Counted from the first letter of the stretch, positions 27,661 through 37,123 are shown. The stretch: DNA of 64,000 nucleotides from Afipia sp. GAS231 (GCF_900103365.1 NZ_LT629703.1:4946501-5010500), one strand, 5' to 3'. Program-made: numbers and translations. The notes: generated by a model not told the origin, from the letters alone.

Positions 27661-28600
27661 TGTTTACTCCCCTCGTTTGTATTCCCGCGGAGTCTTTTGC
27701 TCCGAGTTGGAATGTATTTGCTGTCTTACTCCTTGACGCCGGTTGCGCCGCGAGAATCACGGCGGCTGACGTTCCGCGTAACAAAAATCTGAAATGTTGG
27801 ACGAGGGCCGTTCGGGATCGTGGCCGGTCGCGCCGGGCGCGCAGCTCCAGATCCTTTGAGCGCCCTCGGGCACACGGTCGGCATCGTCCGCATCGTGATC
27901 GACTTTCGCGCAAGAACCAAGGCCAAATGGCCAGCCAAGTTCAAAAGGTCGTCATTAATCTATCAGTCGCTTGATTGTTTAGCAACATGCCCGGCGCGGA
28001 GGCACTGTGGACAGGGCGAGCGCTGCCCCGGAAGCGATCGCTGATACTGAGCCGGCCCGGTCGTTTGCGCGACCAGATCGGCGCTGACCTGGGGTGGCCG
28101 ATCTGGCAGCCCGCAGCCAGATGGTCCTTGCCAATCCCGATTTCGTTGCACGGGCGGAGCGCGCAGGCATCGGGCGGCTAGGCAGAAACGACGCTTCTGC
28201 CGCCCTACCGGCGCGTTTCTCCCTGGACTAAATCGCGACAATCGCGATCGCACTCGCTGCCCTCGGTGGCAAAACTGCAGCGAAAGTCGGCTTGGCCCGG
28301 ACGTACCCCGTGCACTTGGGCCGAGAAGCTGCCACCATTCAGGTGCCATCCCATTTCTCGATGGCAGAGAGTCCGGTTTTCGTCAGGCTTCACGATAAGA
28401 AGCTTCAGGTCGAGAACAGTTGACACTTCCGAGTGAATTTCAGAGGCATCACTGACGTCTACGCGACAATCATTTCATTCATTGATGTCTTTGCCCACAC
28501 CTGAGCGCGCCCTCTGGTTGGCATTCGTACGCCGTAGCCGTAGTTGCCGCAATCAAGAGTCCGCTAGATCGGTCAGTTCAAGCCCACAACCCCAAGCTTA
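27661..28600. other. Long gap with no supported gene, possible remnants
   Basis: About 940 bases between the MFS start and the end of the binding-protein gene. Frames are short and uneven. A plus-strand open stretch at 28094-28231 encodes 'VLANPDFVARAERAG', which recalls the tail of Old Yellow Enzymes ('[11 protein letters not shown]'); this may be a remnant. Nothing else recognisable was seen. The MFS promoter must lie near 27661-27800. Confidence 0.4.
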
Positions 28601-29824
28601 TCATTGGGTCACAAGCCGGCATCTGCTGGTAGAGAGTGGTTGGAAAGCTTCATCGCCCGGGATGATCTCTTTCACGTTGTAATAGTCCCACTTCTCCTTG
28701 ACCTCTCGAGGTGTCTTCACCTGCACTAGGTACATGTCGTGGACCATGCGGCCGTCGGCGCGGATCTTGCCGTTGCGCGCGAACATGTCGTTGATCGGCG
28801 TAGACTTGAGCTGCTTCATGACTGCGCCCGCTTCGTCGGTCTTCACCGCCTGCACGGCTTTCAAGTAGCTCGTCACTGCTGAATAGGCGCCAGCTTGCAC
28901 GAAGTTCGGCATCTTGCCGAATTTGGCGAAGAAGCGCCGGCTCCACTGCCGCGAGAGATCATCGAGGTCCCAGTAGAACGGCTCGACCAGGATCATGCCC
29001 TGCGTCGCCGCGGCACCAAGCGCATTGACCTCGGTGATGGTGCCGACCAGCGGCACGATGGTCTGGCCCGGCGTGATGCCGAAATCCTGTGCCGACTTGA
29101 TCGAATTCAACAGGTCTGCGCCGGCATTGGCGAACCCGATCACCTTGGCCTTCGAGGCTTGCGCCTGCAGAAGGAACGAGGATAGATCGGTGGTGCTGAT
29201 CGGGTGGTAGACCGTGCCGACCACTTTCCCGCCGGAGCGGGCAATCGCATCGGACGCTTCCGCCACCAACGACTTGCCAAGCGCATAGTCGACCGCGACG
29301 AAATACCAGGTGTCGAGGCCGAGCGACTTCACGATGCGCGACTGGCCGTTGGCGTAGGAATAGGTATCCCATGTGTAGCTGATGGCGTTGGGCGAACACT
29401 GCTCGTTGGTCAGCCGGGTCGAGCCCGAGCCGGTAACGATCAACATCCGGTTCTTGCTTTCCGCGACGCTCGAGACGGCCAGCGCTACGCCGGAATTGAT
29501 TACGTCGGTGATCATGTCGACGTTGCCGGTATCGTACCATTGCCGTGCGATGCCGGTGGCGATGTCCGGCTTGTTCTGGTGGTCGGCCGAGACCAACTCG
29601 ACCTTGAACGAGGGCTTCTCGTTCTCGACGAAATCATCGATCGCCATCTGCGCTGCGGTGACCGCGCCGGCGCCGGCGATATCGGAGAACAGGCCGGCCA
29701 TGTCGGTGAGGACACCGATCTTGACCGTGCCGTCGGAAATGCCTTGCGTTTGCGCAGGCGCGACCGTGCCGGCAGCCGTCAGCATTGCGGCCGTGACGGC
29801 CGCCCGTATGAGTCCTACCTTCAT
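28601..29824 (-). CDS. ABC transporter substrate-binding protein (branched-chain amino acid/aromatic type)
   Basis: A 407-residue periplasmic type I binding protein. A signal peptide ('MKVGLIRAAVTAAMLTAAGT' then 'VAPAQTQ') is followed by 'VKIGVLTDMAGLFSDIAGAG', the usual first lobe start, 'INSGVALAVSSVAESKNRML' and 'DYALGKSLVAEASDAI'. The C-terminus 'EKWDYYNVKEIIPGDEAF' is typical of the subgroup that binds aromatic acids and similar compounds in rhizobia and Rhodopseudomonas. No permease or ATPase genes are nearby, so it is an orphan that must use a distant ABC system. It lies 56 bases downstream of the FAD monooxygenase-esterase gene on the same strand. Confidence 0.9.
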   Translation of the reverse strand: MKVGLIRAAVTAAMLTAAGTVAPAQTQGISDGTVKIGVLTDMAGLFSDIAGAGAVTAAQMAIDDFVENEKPSFKVELVSADHQNKPDIATGIARQWYDTGNVDMITDVINSGVALAVSSVAESKNRMLIVTGSGSTRLTNEQCSPNAISYTWDTYSYANGQSRIVKSLGLDTWYFVAVDYALGKSLVAEASDAIARSGGKVVGTVYHPISTTDLSSFLLQAQASKAKVIGFANAGADLLNSIKSAQDFGITPGQTIVPLVGTITEVNALGAAATQGMILVEPFYWDLDDLSRQWSRRFFAKFGKMPNFVQAGAYSAVTSYLKAVQAVKTDEAGAVMKQLKSTPINDMFARNGKIRADGRMVHDMYLVQVKTPREVKEKWDYYNVKEIIPGDEAFQPLSTSRCRLVTQ

Positions 29825-29880
29825 TGCATTCTCCCTTGCCGCGCGATTTGCTCCGCGCTCGTTTCGGTACCCATCGCGAC

Positions 29881-32037
29881 CTATTCGGCGGCCTGTGTCC
29901 TCGTATCGTTCCGACGCAAGTTTCGGCGGGCCCAGGCCGCGACTTCGTCCATCGTCGCCTTTGTCTCGGGCAGGAACGGGAAGATCGGGTAGACGTGGAC
30001 GGAGTCCTCGACGATGCGTAGCGTCACGTCGACGCCGGCCTTGTCCGCGCGTTCGGCGAGCCGCGTGGCGTCGCTGAGCAGCACCTCGCCCTGGCTTGCC
30101 GTGACGAACAGCGGAGGTAGACCGGCCAGGTCGCCGAACAGCGGCGACACCAGCGGATCGGTCGGCTCGTGGCCCTGGAAGTAGGACGCGCCCATGAACG
30201 TCAGCAGGTCGCGGTTGGCGGCGGGATCGTCGCCGTTGAAGGCGCGCATGCTCGGTCCCGACAGCGTCAGATCCGTGAACGGCGCAGCGGCAAAGATCGC
30301 CCCCGGCAAGGGATCGCCGGCATTGCGCAGAGCCAGTACAAGTGCCAGCGCCAAGCCTCCGCCGGCGGATTCGCCGGAGACCATGATCGAGCTCGCGGGA
30401 ATACCGCGCGTAAGCAAAGCGCGATAGGCCGCCACCGCATCATCGATCGCCGCCGGATAGGGATGTTCAGGCGCCAGCCGATAATCGACGGTGTAGCAGG
30501 TGCCGTCGACCGCCGCGGCCAGCCGGCTGGCATATTCGAGCGAACCCTTCGCCGATCCGATCAGATAGCCGCCGCCATGGAAATGCAGCACGACATTGCC
30601 GCGCAGCGCATCCAGTGCCGCGACGCGCCAAGCCTTGACGTCGCCAAGCTCGTCCTCGACCGCACTCACGCCGTCAGGCAAAGGAAAATTGGTGCTGAGG
30701 AAGCGGTCATAGGCTTCGCGCAGCCCGTCATGGCCGCGCGCGACGTCCTCGGGGCGGAACGCGAATTTCCAGAGATCGAGGGCGCGTTGGCTCTCCGGGC
30801 GTTGCAATCGCTTGCCTTCGCGCAAGCCGGTGACATTGAGAACTTCGCCGGGCGGCCCCTCGACCGACTTCACGACATTATAATCCCAGGCCAGGCCCCA
30901 GCTCGTTTCTGCCAGCGGATCGATCCGCGCCATTCCTTTCCAGCGGCCGTTACGATCGCGTAGCCGGTTCTCTTCCGTCTCGTGCATCAATTTCACGACC
31001 GCGCGTGCGCCGGCCTGGATCCGCGTCGTGCGCGGCAAACGTCGGCGCTCATACTCCTTGAGCGCGCCGGGCACGTCGTCCTGGCGCCGCGCCAATACGC
31101 GCGCAAGGGTCCAGGCATCCTCGATGCTCTGGCCGGCACCGGCGGCGAGGAACGGCACCATCGGATGCGCGGCATCGCCGAGCAGCGTGATGCGGCCGGA
31201 GCTCCAGCTATCGATTGGGTCGCGGTAATACATGCCGGTGATGAAGACACTGCGGCACTCCTCGAGCATCGCGCGGGCGCGTGGCTCGGCATCGTCGAAG
31301 GAGCGCAGCATCTCGGATATGTCGCCGCTTTCGTCCCAGGATTCACGCGTCACTTCGCTCGCGGGCACCGAGGCCAGAATGCTGTAGAGGTTCTTCGGCC
31401 GCACCCAATAGGTGATTAGCGTGCGGCCGGGGCCAAACCAGTAATTGCCGCGCTCTTCCAGATTGAGGCCCTCAAGCTGCTCCGCGGGGATCAGCGAGCG
31501 CCACATCAGGATGTTGGCAAAATGCTTCTGCTCCTCGCCGCGCAGATGGTGGCGCACCACTGAGTGGATGCCGTCGCAGCCGACAAGCACGTCGCCGTGC
31601 ACGGTCGAGCCGTCCTGCAGCGTGACGTCGACGCCGTCGGCATCCTGCGACACCGCGGCGACGCGGGCGCCAAACCGCTTGGCCTCCACCGGCACGGCCT
31701 CGGAGAGGATCTGGACCAGGTCGGCGCGATGAATGTTGTACATCGGCGCGCCATAGCGATCCGCCGCCTCGTCGCCGAGCGGCGCCTGGTAGAGCATCTT
31801 GCCGCTGCGCAGATCGCGATAATCGTAGGATAGCGGCTTGACGCCGACCGCGCGAATGGCGGTTTCCACGCCGAGCTCGCGCAGCACAATCGCCGCATTG
31901 GCGGCGATCTGGATGCCGGCGCCGATCTCGGTCAGCACCTTGGCCTGTTCGAGCACGAGGACTTCGATGCCTTGATGGCGCAGCGCAATCGCAGTAGTCA
32001 GTCCGCCGATGCCGCCGCCTGCAATGAGTACGCGCAT
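29881..32037 (-). CDS. Fused FAD-dependent aromatic monooxygenase and HSL-family esterase
   Basis: A 718-residue two-domain protein in one uninterrupted frame. Residues 1-360 are a class A flavoprotein hydroxylase: 'IAGGGIGGLTTAIAL' (FAD), 'GCDGIHSVVR' (153-162, DG motif) and 'LLGDAAHPMVPFLAAGAGQS' (285-304). After a linker (about 360-440), residues 440-718 are an HSL-type hydrolase: 'FHGGGYLIG' (486-494), 'VSGESAGGGL' with nucleophile Ser557, Glu651 in 'SQGEVLLSD' and His681 in 'DSVHVYP'. Usual lengths are about 400 and 300, so both are complete. It would hydroxylate an aromatic ring and cleave an ester. It is first in a unit with a binding protein and is divergent from a TetR gene. Confidence 0.92.
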   Translation of the reverse strand: MRVLIAGGGIGGLTTAIALRHQGIEVLVLEQAKVLTEIGAGIQIAANAAIVLRELGVETAIRAVGVKPLSYDYRDLRSGKMLYQAPLGDEAADRYGAPMYNIHRADLVQILSEAVPVEAKRFGARVAAVSQDADGVDVTLQDGSTVHGDVLVGCDGIHSVVRHHLRGEEQKHFANILMWRSLIPAEQLEGLNLEERGNYWFGPGRTLITYWVRPKNLYSILASVPASEVTRESWDESGDISEMLRSFDDAEPRARAMLEECRSVFITGMYYRDPIDSWSSGRITLLGDAAHPMVPFLAAGAGQSIEDAWTLARVLARRQDDVPGALKEYERRRLPRTTRIQAGARAVVKLMHETEENRLRDRNGRWKGMARIDPLAETSWGLAWDYNVVKSVEGPPGEVLNVTGLREGKRLQRPESQRALDLWKFAFRPEDVARGHDGLREAYDRFLSTNFPLPDGVSAVEDELGDVKAWRVAALDALRGNVVLHFHGGGYLIGSAKGSLEYASRLAAAVDGTCYTVDYRLAPEHPYPAAIDDAVAAYRALLTRGIPASSIMVSGESAGGGLALALVLALRNAGDPLPGAIFAAAPFTDLTLSGPSMRAFNGDDPAANRDLLTFMGASYFQGHEPTDPLVSPLFGDLAGLPPLFVTASQGEVLLSDATRLAERADKAGVDVTLRIVEDSVHVYPIFPFLPETKATMDEVAAWARRNLRRNDTRTQAAE

Positions 32038-32068
32038 GGATGGTCTCCGCCCGAATTTTATTGAGTGG

Positions 32069-32080
32069 ACTTAATTAAGT
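32069..32080. promoter_or_regulatory. 12-bp palindrome ACTTAATTAAGT between the monooxygenase-esterase and TetR genes
   Basis: A perfect 12-base palindrome in the AT-rich divergent promoter (32038-32113), followed by a related GCTTAAATTAGG. It is a good candidate operator for the adjacent TetR protein and would control both directions. Confidence 0.55.
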
Positions 32081-32113
32081 GATTTCGCTTAAATTAGGAC
32101 AGGAGTGATTTGG

Positions 32114-32815
32114 ATGTCAAGCAGGTCACGACCGGGGGCGCGCGCGACCTCGGAAGAAACCAGGAACCAGATTAAAGCGGCAGCGCAGATGCTGTTCGCG
32201 CGCCGCGGCGTGGACGGTGTGACCTTGCAGGAGATCGTCAATGCCGCCGGACAACGCAACAATGCGGCGCTGCACTATCATTTTGGCTCCAAGGAGGAAT
32301 TGATCCGCCAGATGGTGGTCGATGGTGCCACCGTGCTCGACCAGCGCCGTAGGGATATGCTGGACGAAATCGAGGCCCGCGGCGGACCCAAGAGTATCCG
32401 CGAGGTGATGCTGGTGCTGATGATGCCGGTGATCGAACTCGGCGAGGATGAACGCTGGCGCGGCTATATCCGCTTCACCTCGAACCTTCAGGCGTCCGAT
32501 CCGAAGACGCTGCGTGCCGCGCTCAACAACCGCTGGAACTCGGGCTATGTCGCCTGTTTCAATTATCTGAAGCTGATGCTGCCACTGCCAGCCGCGATCA
32601 TCGAGCAGCGCCTGTCGATGTTTACGATCTATGCCAATTCGATCCTTTCCGCGCATGAAGCCGCGCTGGAATCCCACAACACCAGGAACAGCCGGCTGTG
32701 GGGGCAGCCCTTCACGATCGAGAACATGCTCGATACGCTCGAGGCCGCCCTGACGTGCCCTCTTTCCAGCCAGACGTTGACGAAGCTGCGCGAAGCGAAG
32801 GCGCCGACCGGATGA
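32114..32815 (+). CDS. TetR-family transcriptional regulator
   Basis: A 233-residue TetR regulator from ATG 32114. The DNA-binding domain reads 'IKAAAQMLFARRGVDGVTLQEI', then 'AGQRNNAALHYHFGSKEELI'; the insertion 'QRNNAAL' before the Tyr-His-Phe is seen in a TetR subgroup linked to aromatic-compound catabolism. The C-domain contains 'MPVIELGEDERWRGYIRF'. It is divergent from the monooxygenase-esterase/binding-protein unit with a shared operator region, so it probably represses it until the substrate is present. A GTG at 32105 is an alternative start. Confidence 0.88.
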   Translation: MSSRSRPGARATSEETRNQIKAAAQMLFARRGVDGVTLQEIVNAAGQRNNAALHYHFGSKEELIRQMVVDGATVLDQRRRDMLDEIEARGGPKSIREVMLVLMMPVIELGEDERWRGYIRFTSNLQASDPKTLRAALNNRWNSGYVACFNYLKLMLPLPAAIIEQRLSMFTIYANSILSAHEAALESHNTRNSRLWGQPFTIENMLDTLEAALTCPLSSQTLTKLREAKAPTG

Positions 32816-32869
32816 GCGCGAACGTGACGCACAGCGCCGGCTGCCGGACGAGCCATGACGAGCCATGGT

Positions 32870-33259
32870 TCAAGCGACCGCGGCCGTGCTGCTGTGCGGC
32901 GGCTCAGGAAGGCGCTGGCCGCCCCTGACCGTTTGGGCGGCGGGAGCTTCGATGACGGCAACTTCGATCGCGTCCTCAGGCGTTCCGACTTCTTTGTGCC
33001 ACGCGGCTGACACGCGCAGCGCCAGCTCGGTCTTGAGCGCCATGGGACGCCCCGCGCGAATATAGCAGAGGATCAAAACGTCTTGTGAAGGCTGCCCGGC
33101 AAGCCAGATCTGGTCCTGCCCAAGTTCGTGAAAAACGACGCTGATCAAGTTGAGATCGGAACCGATCACATCATGCACGGATTCGGTAATGGATTTCGCG
33201 AGTGTCTTGCGCGTCGTCGACTCTAAGCGTTGTGCGGTCTCGCAGACCATGATCGGCAT
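32870..33259 (-). CDS. 4-oxalocrotonate tautomerase-superfamily protein
   Basis: A 129-residue protein starting at ATG 33259 behind a GGAGGGG site. After Met removal the N-terminus is Pro, the catalytic base of the tautomerase superfamily ('MPIMVCETAQRL'). 'KTLAKSITESVHDVIG' and 'ISVVFHELGQDQIWLAG' fit the beta-alpha-beta fold, seen with a longer C-terminal part than the 62-residue enzymes. It would isomerise a keto/enol pair in ring breakdown. It has its own divergent AraC regulator and is convergent with the TetR gene. The frame continues upstream to 33742 only as an antisense artefact of the AraC gene. Confidence 0.78.
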   Translation of the reverse strand: MPIMVCETAQRLESTTRKTLAKSITESVHDVIGSDLNLISVVFHELGQDQIWLAGQPSQDVLILCYIRAGRPMALKTELALRVSAAWHKEVGTPEDAIEVAVIEAPAAQTVRGGQRLPEPPHSSTAAVA

Positions 33260-33280
33260 TGGGTCCCCTCCACAAATGTT

Positions 33281-33297
33281 ATAAGCTGGTCGCTTAT
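33281..33297. promoter_or_regulatory. Inverted repeat in the tautomerase/AraC divergent promoter
   Basis: ATAAGC (33281-33286) and GCTTAT (33292-33297) are inverted around a 5-base spacer, in the 54-base gap between the tautomerase and AraC starts. It is likely an operator for one or both genes. Confidence 0.5.
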
Positions 33298-33313
33298 CGG
33301 TCAGCGACGCCTT

Positions 33314-34249
33314 ATGAGGACCAGCATGGCAAACGCAACGCGGGGCTGCGTTCGTGAGGCGGACAATTCGTTCGCAAACCGGACGCAGAAACATGAATTT
33401 TTCCGGGATGTCGGTGCGCCTCTCATTCAGAAGAAGGCACTGTCGGGGCCAGCTGTGACGATCGAGTGGATCGAGCGGCGCGGCACGGGATCGGTCGATT
33501 GGCGCTACAGGCAGGATCGAGACGCTCTCTTCTATTTTGAGCAGGGCGTTGTTGCATGCCACGGCGCACTTGATGGCGGACGGATCGATCGCCCGTTGGA
33601 CGGGGCGACAAGACTCGCATTCGTTGAGGCCTGCAGCACCATTGAAACAGAAGTCGAAATTTCGGGCCGTTGCTTGTACTGGGTTGCATTTATTGACAAG
33701 GAACGGCTCCTCGGGAATGGAAAGGAAATCCTCAAGCTGCAACGGCTCGATTCGCGGATTGGTTTCGACAATGCTGCGTTGGCGGCGGCGGTTAAGCGCT
33801 TGAGAGCCGAGCTGACCCGAACAGACGAACTCTCGAACTTATACATCGAGTCGTGGGCCATACAGGCATTGGTTCTCTTGCACAGACTGTTCGATGATTT
33901 TCAGCGCGAATCGCCGACGCGACTAACCAGGATTGAAATTTCCAAGGTCATGGAATTTATGGAAGCTAGTATAGCCAGGAACATTACGTTGGAATGCATT
34001 GCGGCTCTGGTGGGCCTGAGTCCTCGACATTTTAGACGCCTGTTTCGGGCTTCGACCGGTGTCGGGCCAAATGAAATGTTCACAAATATGCGTCTCGAAA
34101 GGGCCGCGCGCGACTTGCGGGATAGCCGGAAGAACGTCACGGAAATATCCTTGGATTGCGGCTTCAGCCAGCCACAGCATCTCGCGACCGCCTTTCGTCG
34201 GAAGTTTGGACTGACGCCGACCGAGTTTCGTCGAAGCGTCGCGTCTTGA
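33314..34249 (+). CDS. AraC-family transcriptional regulator
   Basis: About 311 residues from ATG 33314. The C-terminal 100 residues carry two helix-turn-helix units: 'ITLECIAALVGLSPRHFRRLFRAS' type sequence and 'ITEISLDCGFSQPQHLATAFRRKFG'-like sequence (written here as 'VTEISLDCGFSQPQHLA'). The N-domain is a sensor of unknown ligand with 'GRCLYWVAFIDKERLLG'. It is divergent from the tautomerase gene, with an inverted repeat in the 54-base promoter gap, so it probably activates it. An ATG four codons later is an alternative start. Confidence 0.88.
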   Translation: MRTSMANATRGCVREADNSFANRTQKHEFFRDVGAPLIQKKALSGPAVTIEWIERRGTGSVDWRYRQDRDALFYFEQGVVACHGALDGGRIDRPLDGATRLAFVEACSTIETEVEISGRCLYWVAFIDKERLLGNGKEILKLQRLDSRIGFDNAALAAAVKRLRAELTRTDELSNLYIESWAIQALVLLHRLFDDFQRESPTRLTRIEISKVMEFMEASIARNITLECIAALVGLSPRHFRRLFRASTGVGPNEMFTNMRLERAARDLRDSRKNVTEISLDCGFSQPQHLATAFRRKFGLTPTEFRRSVAS

Positions 34250-34592
34250 GGCCAGCCAGTGGGGTCCTCGCGTGACGCAACGGCAGGCCGCATGGGCGAG
34301 TGATAGCTTTCGGCGCGAGCTACCCCGGGTTCCGGTGAACTCGTGGTGTGCGACTGACGATATCGACGCCTCCGCGGTGCAGTTCAGGATCTCCAGGAAG
34401 AGATGCTTGTCGCCGACTGATCGCGCTGTCTTTCGCTGACCATGGGGTTCGACATTGCGCTTCCTAAAAAGGAAAAGACGCCCAAACCGAGCTAGACAGC
34501 CTGCAACCTTAAACTTGCAAGACGCAAATGATTGAATCGTAGGCCAAATTTTAGAGTTTATGTTCGCGCTTGGTCTCGCGTAATATGCGCCC
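34250..34592. other. Intergenic region without a supported gene
   Basis: About 343 bases between the AraC gene and an HxlR gene on the same strand. It holds no convincing frame. The last 80 bases are AT-rich and probably contain the HxlR promoter. Confidence 0.5.
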
Positions 34593-35081
34593 ATGCAACG
34601 AAAAAGCTGGGCCGACGCCAATTGCCCGATGGCACGTTCTGTTGATCTAATTGGGGAATGGGGGAGCCTCCTTATCCTGCGGGAAGCATTCGGCGGAATT
34701 CGCCGATTCGATGATTTTCAGAAGCGGATTGGAATCTCCCGCAATCTTCTAACGACCCGTCTCAAAAAGCTCGTAGATGGGGGCGTTCTGGAGCGGCGGC
34801 CTGTTCACAGTGATGCCAAACGTCACGAATATGTTTTGACGGAGAAAGGCGAGGATCTATTTGCGACAATCATTGCGTTGCGGCAATGGGGGGATCGGTG
34901 GCTGTTTCCGAAAGGAAATTATCCAGCCAACATGTTGGACGGCCGGGACCAATCACCCGTTGCTCGCATTGAGGTGCGCTCTGAACGGGGAAGAAAGCTC
35001 ACACTGGCCAATCTCACCTTGAAGGCGCGCCAAGCCAAAAAATCGCCGACGCGTCCGATCTCGCGGTCAAAGAAAGTCTGA
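34593..35081 (+). CDS. HxlR-family winged-helix regulator
   Basis: A 162-residue regulator. 'CPMARSVDLIGEWGSLLILREA' holds the conserved early Cys of HxlR proteins, and 'RRFDDFQKRIGISRNLLTTR' with 'LKKLVDGGVLERRPV' forms the winged helix. The C-terminal 50 residues are basic and not part of the fold. It resembles the HxlR at 46028-46507. It is convergent with an SDR gene that it might control. The redox or ligand signal is unknown. Confidence 0.88.
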   Translation: MQRKSWADANCPMARSVDLIGEWGSLLILREAFGGIRRFDDFQKRIGISRNLLTTRLKKLVDGGVLERRPVHSDAKRHEYVLTEKGEDLFATIIALRQWGDRWLFPKGNYPANMLDGRDQSPVARIEVRSERGRKLTLANLTLKARQAKKSPTRPISRSKKV

Positions 35082-35165
35082 GCTTCCAGGAGTTTCATTC
35101 CACTCAACACCGTAAGAAACGATCGGATCAGCGCCAGGCCTGCCGTCGAGACCGACTGTTGGTGT

Positions 35166-35903
35166 CTATGTTGACTGTGCGGTGGGCCGAACCACGATTT
35201 CGTTGACGTCGATATCTGCGGGCTGCTCGATGGCAAATGCGATCGCGCGGGCAATGGTCGCGGGTGGAATTGCGATCGCCTGAAACGCATTGATTCGCTT
35301 CTTCAGATCGGGATTGCTGATGGTTTCAGCGAGTTCGGTTTCCACTGCCCCCGGGCAAATCGTTGTGACGCGAATCTTGCTGCCGGCTTCCTGCCGGAGG
35401 CCCTCGGAAATCGCTCGGACCGCGAACTTGGTGCCCGAATAGACCGCCGTGGTCGGCGCTACCTGCAGGCCGGAGACCGATGACACGTTAACAAAATGAC
35501 CCGATCCGGCTGCGCGAAAGACCGGCAATGCGGCCGCGATGCCGTGAAGCACGCCCCTGATGTTGACATCGATCATGCGGTCCCATTCATCGACCTTCAA
35601 CTCGTCAAGCAACGAAAGCGGCATCAGGCCCGCATTGCTGACGAGAACATCGAGCCGGCCGAACCGGTCCTGCGCCCGCTTGACGAACGCGGCGACGTCG
35701 TCGCGCCTGGTGACGTCAAGCTTCAGCGGCTCGGCCTCGCCGCCCGCCTTCTCGAGCTCTGCGGCGACCGCCTTCAGCCTGTCATCCCGTCTCGCGCCCA
35801 ACACCACCTTGGCGCCCTGCGCAGCGAGGTGACGCGCAGTGGCTTCACCGATTCCGCTGCTCGCTCCGGTGATCGCGACGACCTTACCCTTTATTCCGGA
35901 CAT
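35166..35903 (-). CDS. SDR-family oxidoreductase
   Basis: A 245-residue SDR of the YdfG/serine-dehydrogenase-like type. 'ITGASSGIGEATA', 'VSNAGLMPLSLLDEL', 'VNVSSVSGLQV' and 'YSGTKFAVRAISEGLRQE' carry the cofactor and Ser-Tyr-Lys motifs. It ends with 'ADIDVNEIVVRPTAQ', typical for this subgroup. It oxidises or reduces hydroxy compounds with NADP. It is the last gene of a minus-strand run with an OpgC-like and a monooxygenase-like gene, though 43 bases separate it from the OpgC-like gene. Confidence 0.9.
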   Translation of the reverse strand: MSGIKGKVVAITGASSGIGEATARHLAAQGAKVVLGARRDDRLKAVAAELEKAGGEAEPLKLDVTRRDDVAAFVKRAQDRFGRLDVLVSNAGLMPLSLLDELKVDEWDRMIDVNIRGVLHGIAAALPVFRAAGSGHFVNVSSVSGLQVAPTTAVYSGTKFAVRAISEGLRQEAGSKIRVTTICPGAVETELAETISNPDLKKRINAFQAIAIPPATIARAIAFAIEQPADIDVNEIVVRPTAQST

Positions 35904-35946
35904 GACATCACTCCTTTGGCAGCTCGATACTTCGACGGGTCAATCG

Positions 35947-37119
35947 TCACGCATTGGCGATATTGGGAGACGCCGCGGGGAGGGCCTTTTGAGCCGGCTT
36001 GTCCAGCTTCTTCGACCATGAGCGGTAGTAGGCCAGGCTTGTCATCAACGCGATCCCGACGACGCTCACCAGCACCTGCATCCAGATGGCGTCCGAAACT
36101 TCAACAAGAATGATGTGTGCTGCGCCAGCAAGGAAGATGCCGTAGCAGAAGACCTCAAGTGACTGCTGCCCACAAAGGATCATTGGCCGGAAGATCGGTC
36201 GGTCAAATCCGGCCCAATCACGCGGCACGTACCTGATGATGAAGAACGTGACAATCAGGAAATGAACGATGCGGGACGGGTCGAGGTTGGTCTTGTCGTT
36301 CGGAATAGACGCGACGTAGAGCCAATGGGGCAGGATGTCCTGCATGTTCAGGAAGCGTCCGCCCAGCGTGACGAACAACGCAAACAGGAGATACACAGCG
36401 CCAGGGATCGTAAGCCAGCGCGATTGCACCAGCGGCATGGACTGCCTGGTGCCGCCCAGCGCAAACCATGCGCCGATCGTGAAAAGGAACTGCCAGGTGA
36501 ACGGATTGAAGTACCAGGAGCCTGCAGGATAGGCCGCCAGATTCCAGCCAAAATGGCGGGCCGCGAGATACAGGGCAAGGGACGCGAACAGCGTCAGGTT
36601 CGGCTTGCGCAGCAGCGCCCACAGCACTGGCGGAAACACCACCATCAGAACGATATAGAGCGGCAACACGTCCATGTTGACCGGTTTGAACGCTAGGATA
36701 AGACCCTGATATAGCGTTTCGGCGGGGTCGTGCATGAAGCCCGCTACGTTGAATTCGCCCAGCAACTTCGGATCGTTATATTTCTTCGCGAGATAACCGA
36801 CCTCAGCGATATAGATGACAAACAACACGAGGTGTGCGACGTAAATTTGCCAAGCCCGTTTGAAGACGCGACTGCCGGCAATGATGAAGCCGCGGCCGAT
36901 CATCATTCGCCCATAGACGAACGCGACGGTGTATCCCGAAATGAAAATAAACAGATCGGCAGCGTCCGCGAATCCGTAGTTCCGTGTCGTGATCCAGTTG
37001 ACCACATTGTTCGGAATGTGATCGAGAAAGATGGCCCAGTTCGCGATCCCGCGAAGCATATCGAGCCGATAGTCGCGCCCTTGCGGGGGCAGTTGGACCT
37101 GGGGTGAGACTTGCATCAC
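35947..37119 (-). CDS. OpgC-domain membrane protein
   Basis: A 390-residue integral membrane protein with about ten helices. The start 'RDYRLDMLRGIANWAIFLDH' and 'FADAADLFIFISGYTVAFVYG' are the signature of OpgC-type acyltransferases, which succinylate periplasmic glucans in proteobacteria. 'KRAWQIYVAHLVLF' is also characteristic. It probably modifies a periplasmic glycan or is a membrane acyltransferase of unknown target. It begins 4 bases after the stop of the small monooxygenase-like gene, so the two are co-transcribed. Confidence 0.87.
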   Translation of the reverse strand: MMQVSPQVQLPPQGRDYRLDMLRGIANWAIFLDHIPNNVVNWITTRNYGFADAADLFIFISGYTVAFVYGRMMIGRGFIIAGSRVFKRAWQIYVAHLVLFVIYIAEVGYLAKKYNDPKLLGEFNVAGFMHDPAETLYQGLILAFKPVNMDVLPLYIVLMVVFPPVLWALLRKPNLTLFASLALYLAARHFGWNLAAYPAGSWYFNPFTWQFLFTIGAWFALGGTRQSMPLVQSRWLTIPGAVYLLFALFVTLGGRFLNMQDILPHWLYVASIPNDKTNLDPSRIVHFLIVTFFIIRYVPRDWAGFDRPIFRPMILCGQQSLEVFCYGIFLAGAAHIILVEVSDAIWMQVLVSVVGIALMTSLAYYRSWSKKLDKPAQKALPAASPNIANA

Positions 37120-37123
37120 GGAT

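Noticed and set aside
17705..27964. Shared 11-base motif GATAGATTAAT before the PHA cluster (17705-17715) and upstream of the MFS gene (27954-27964, reverse)
   Set aside because: In 64 kb many 11-base matches occur by chance, and no symmetry supports it as an operator.
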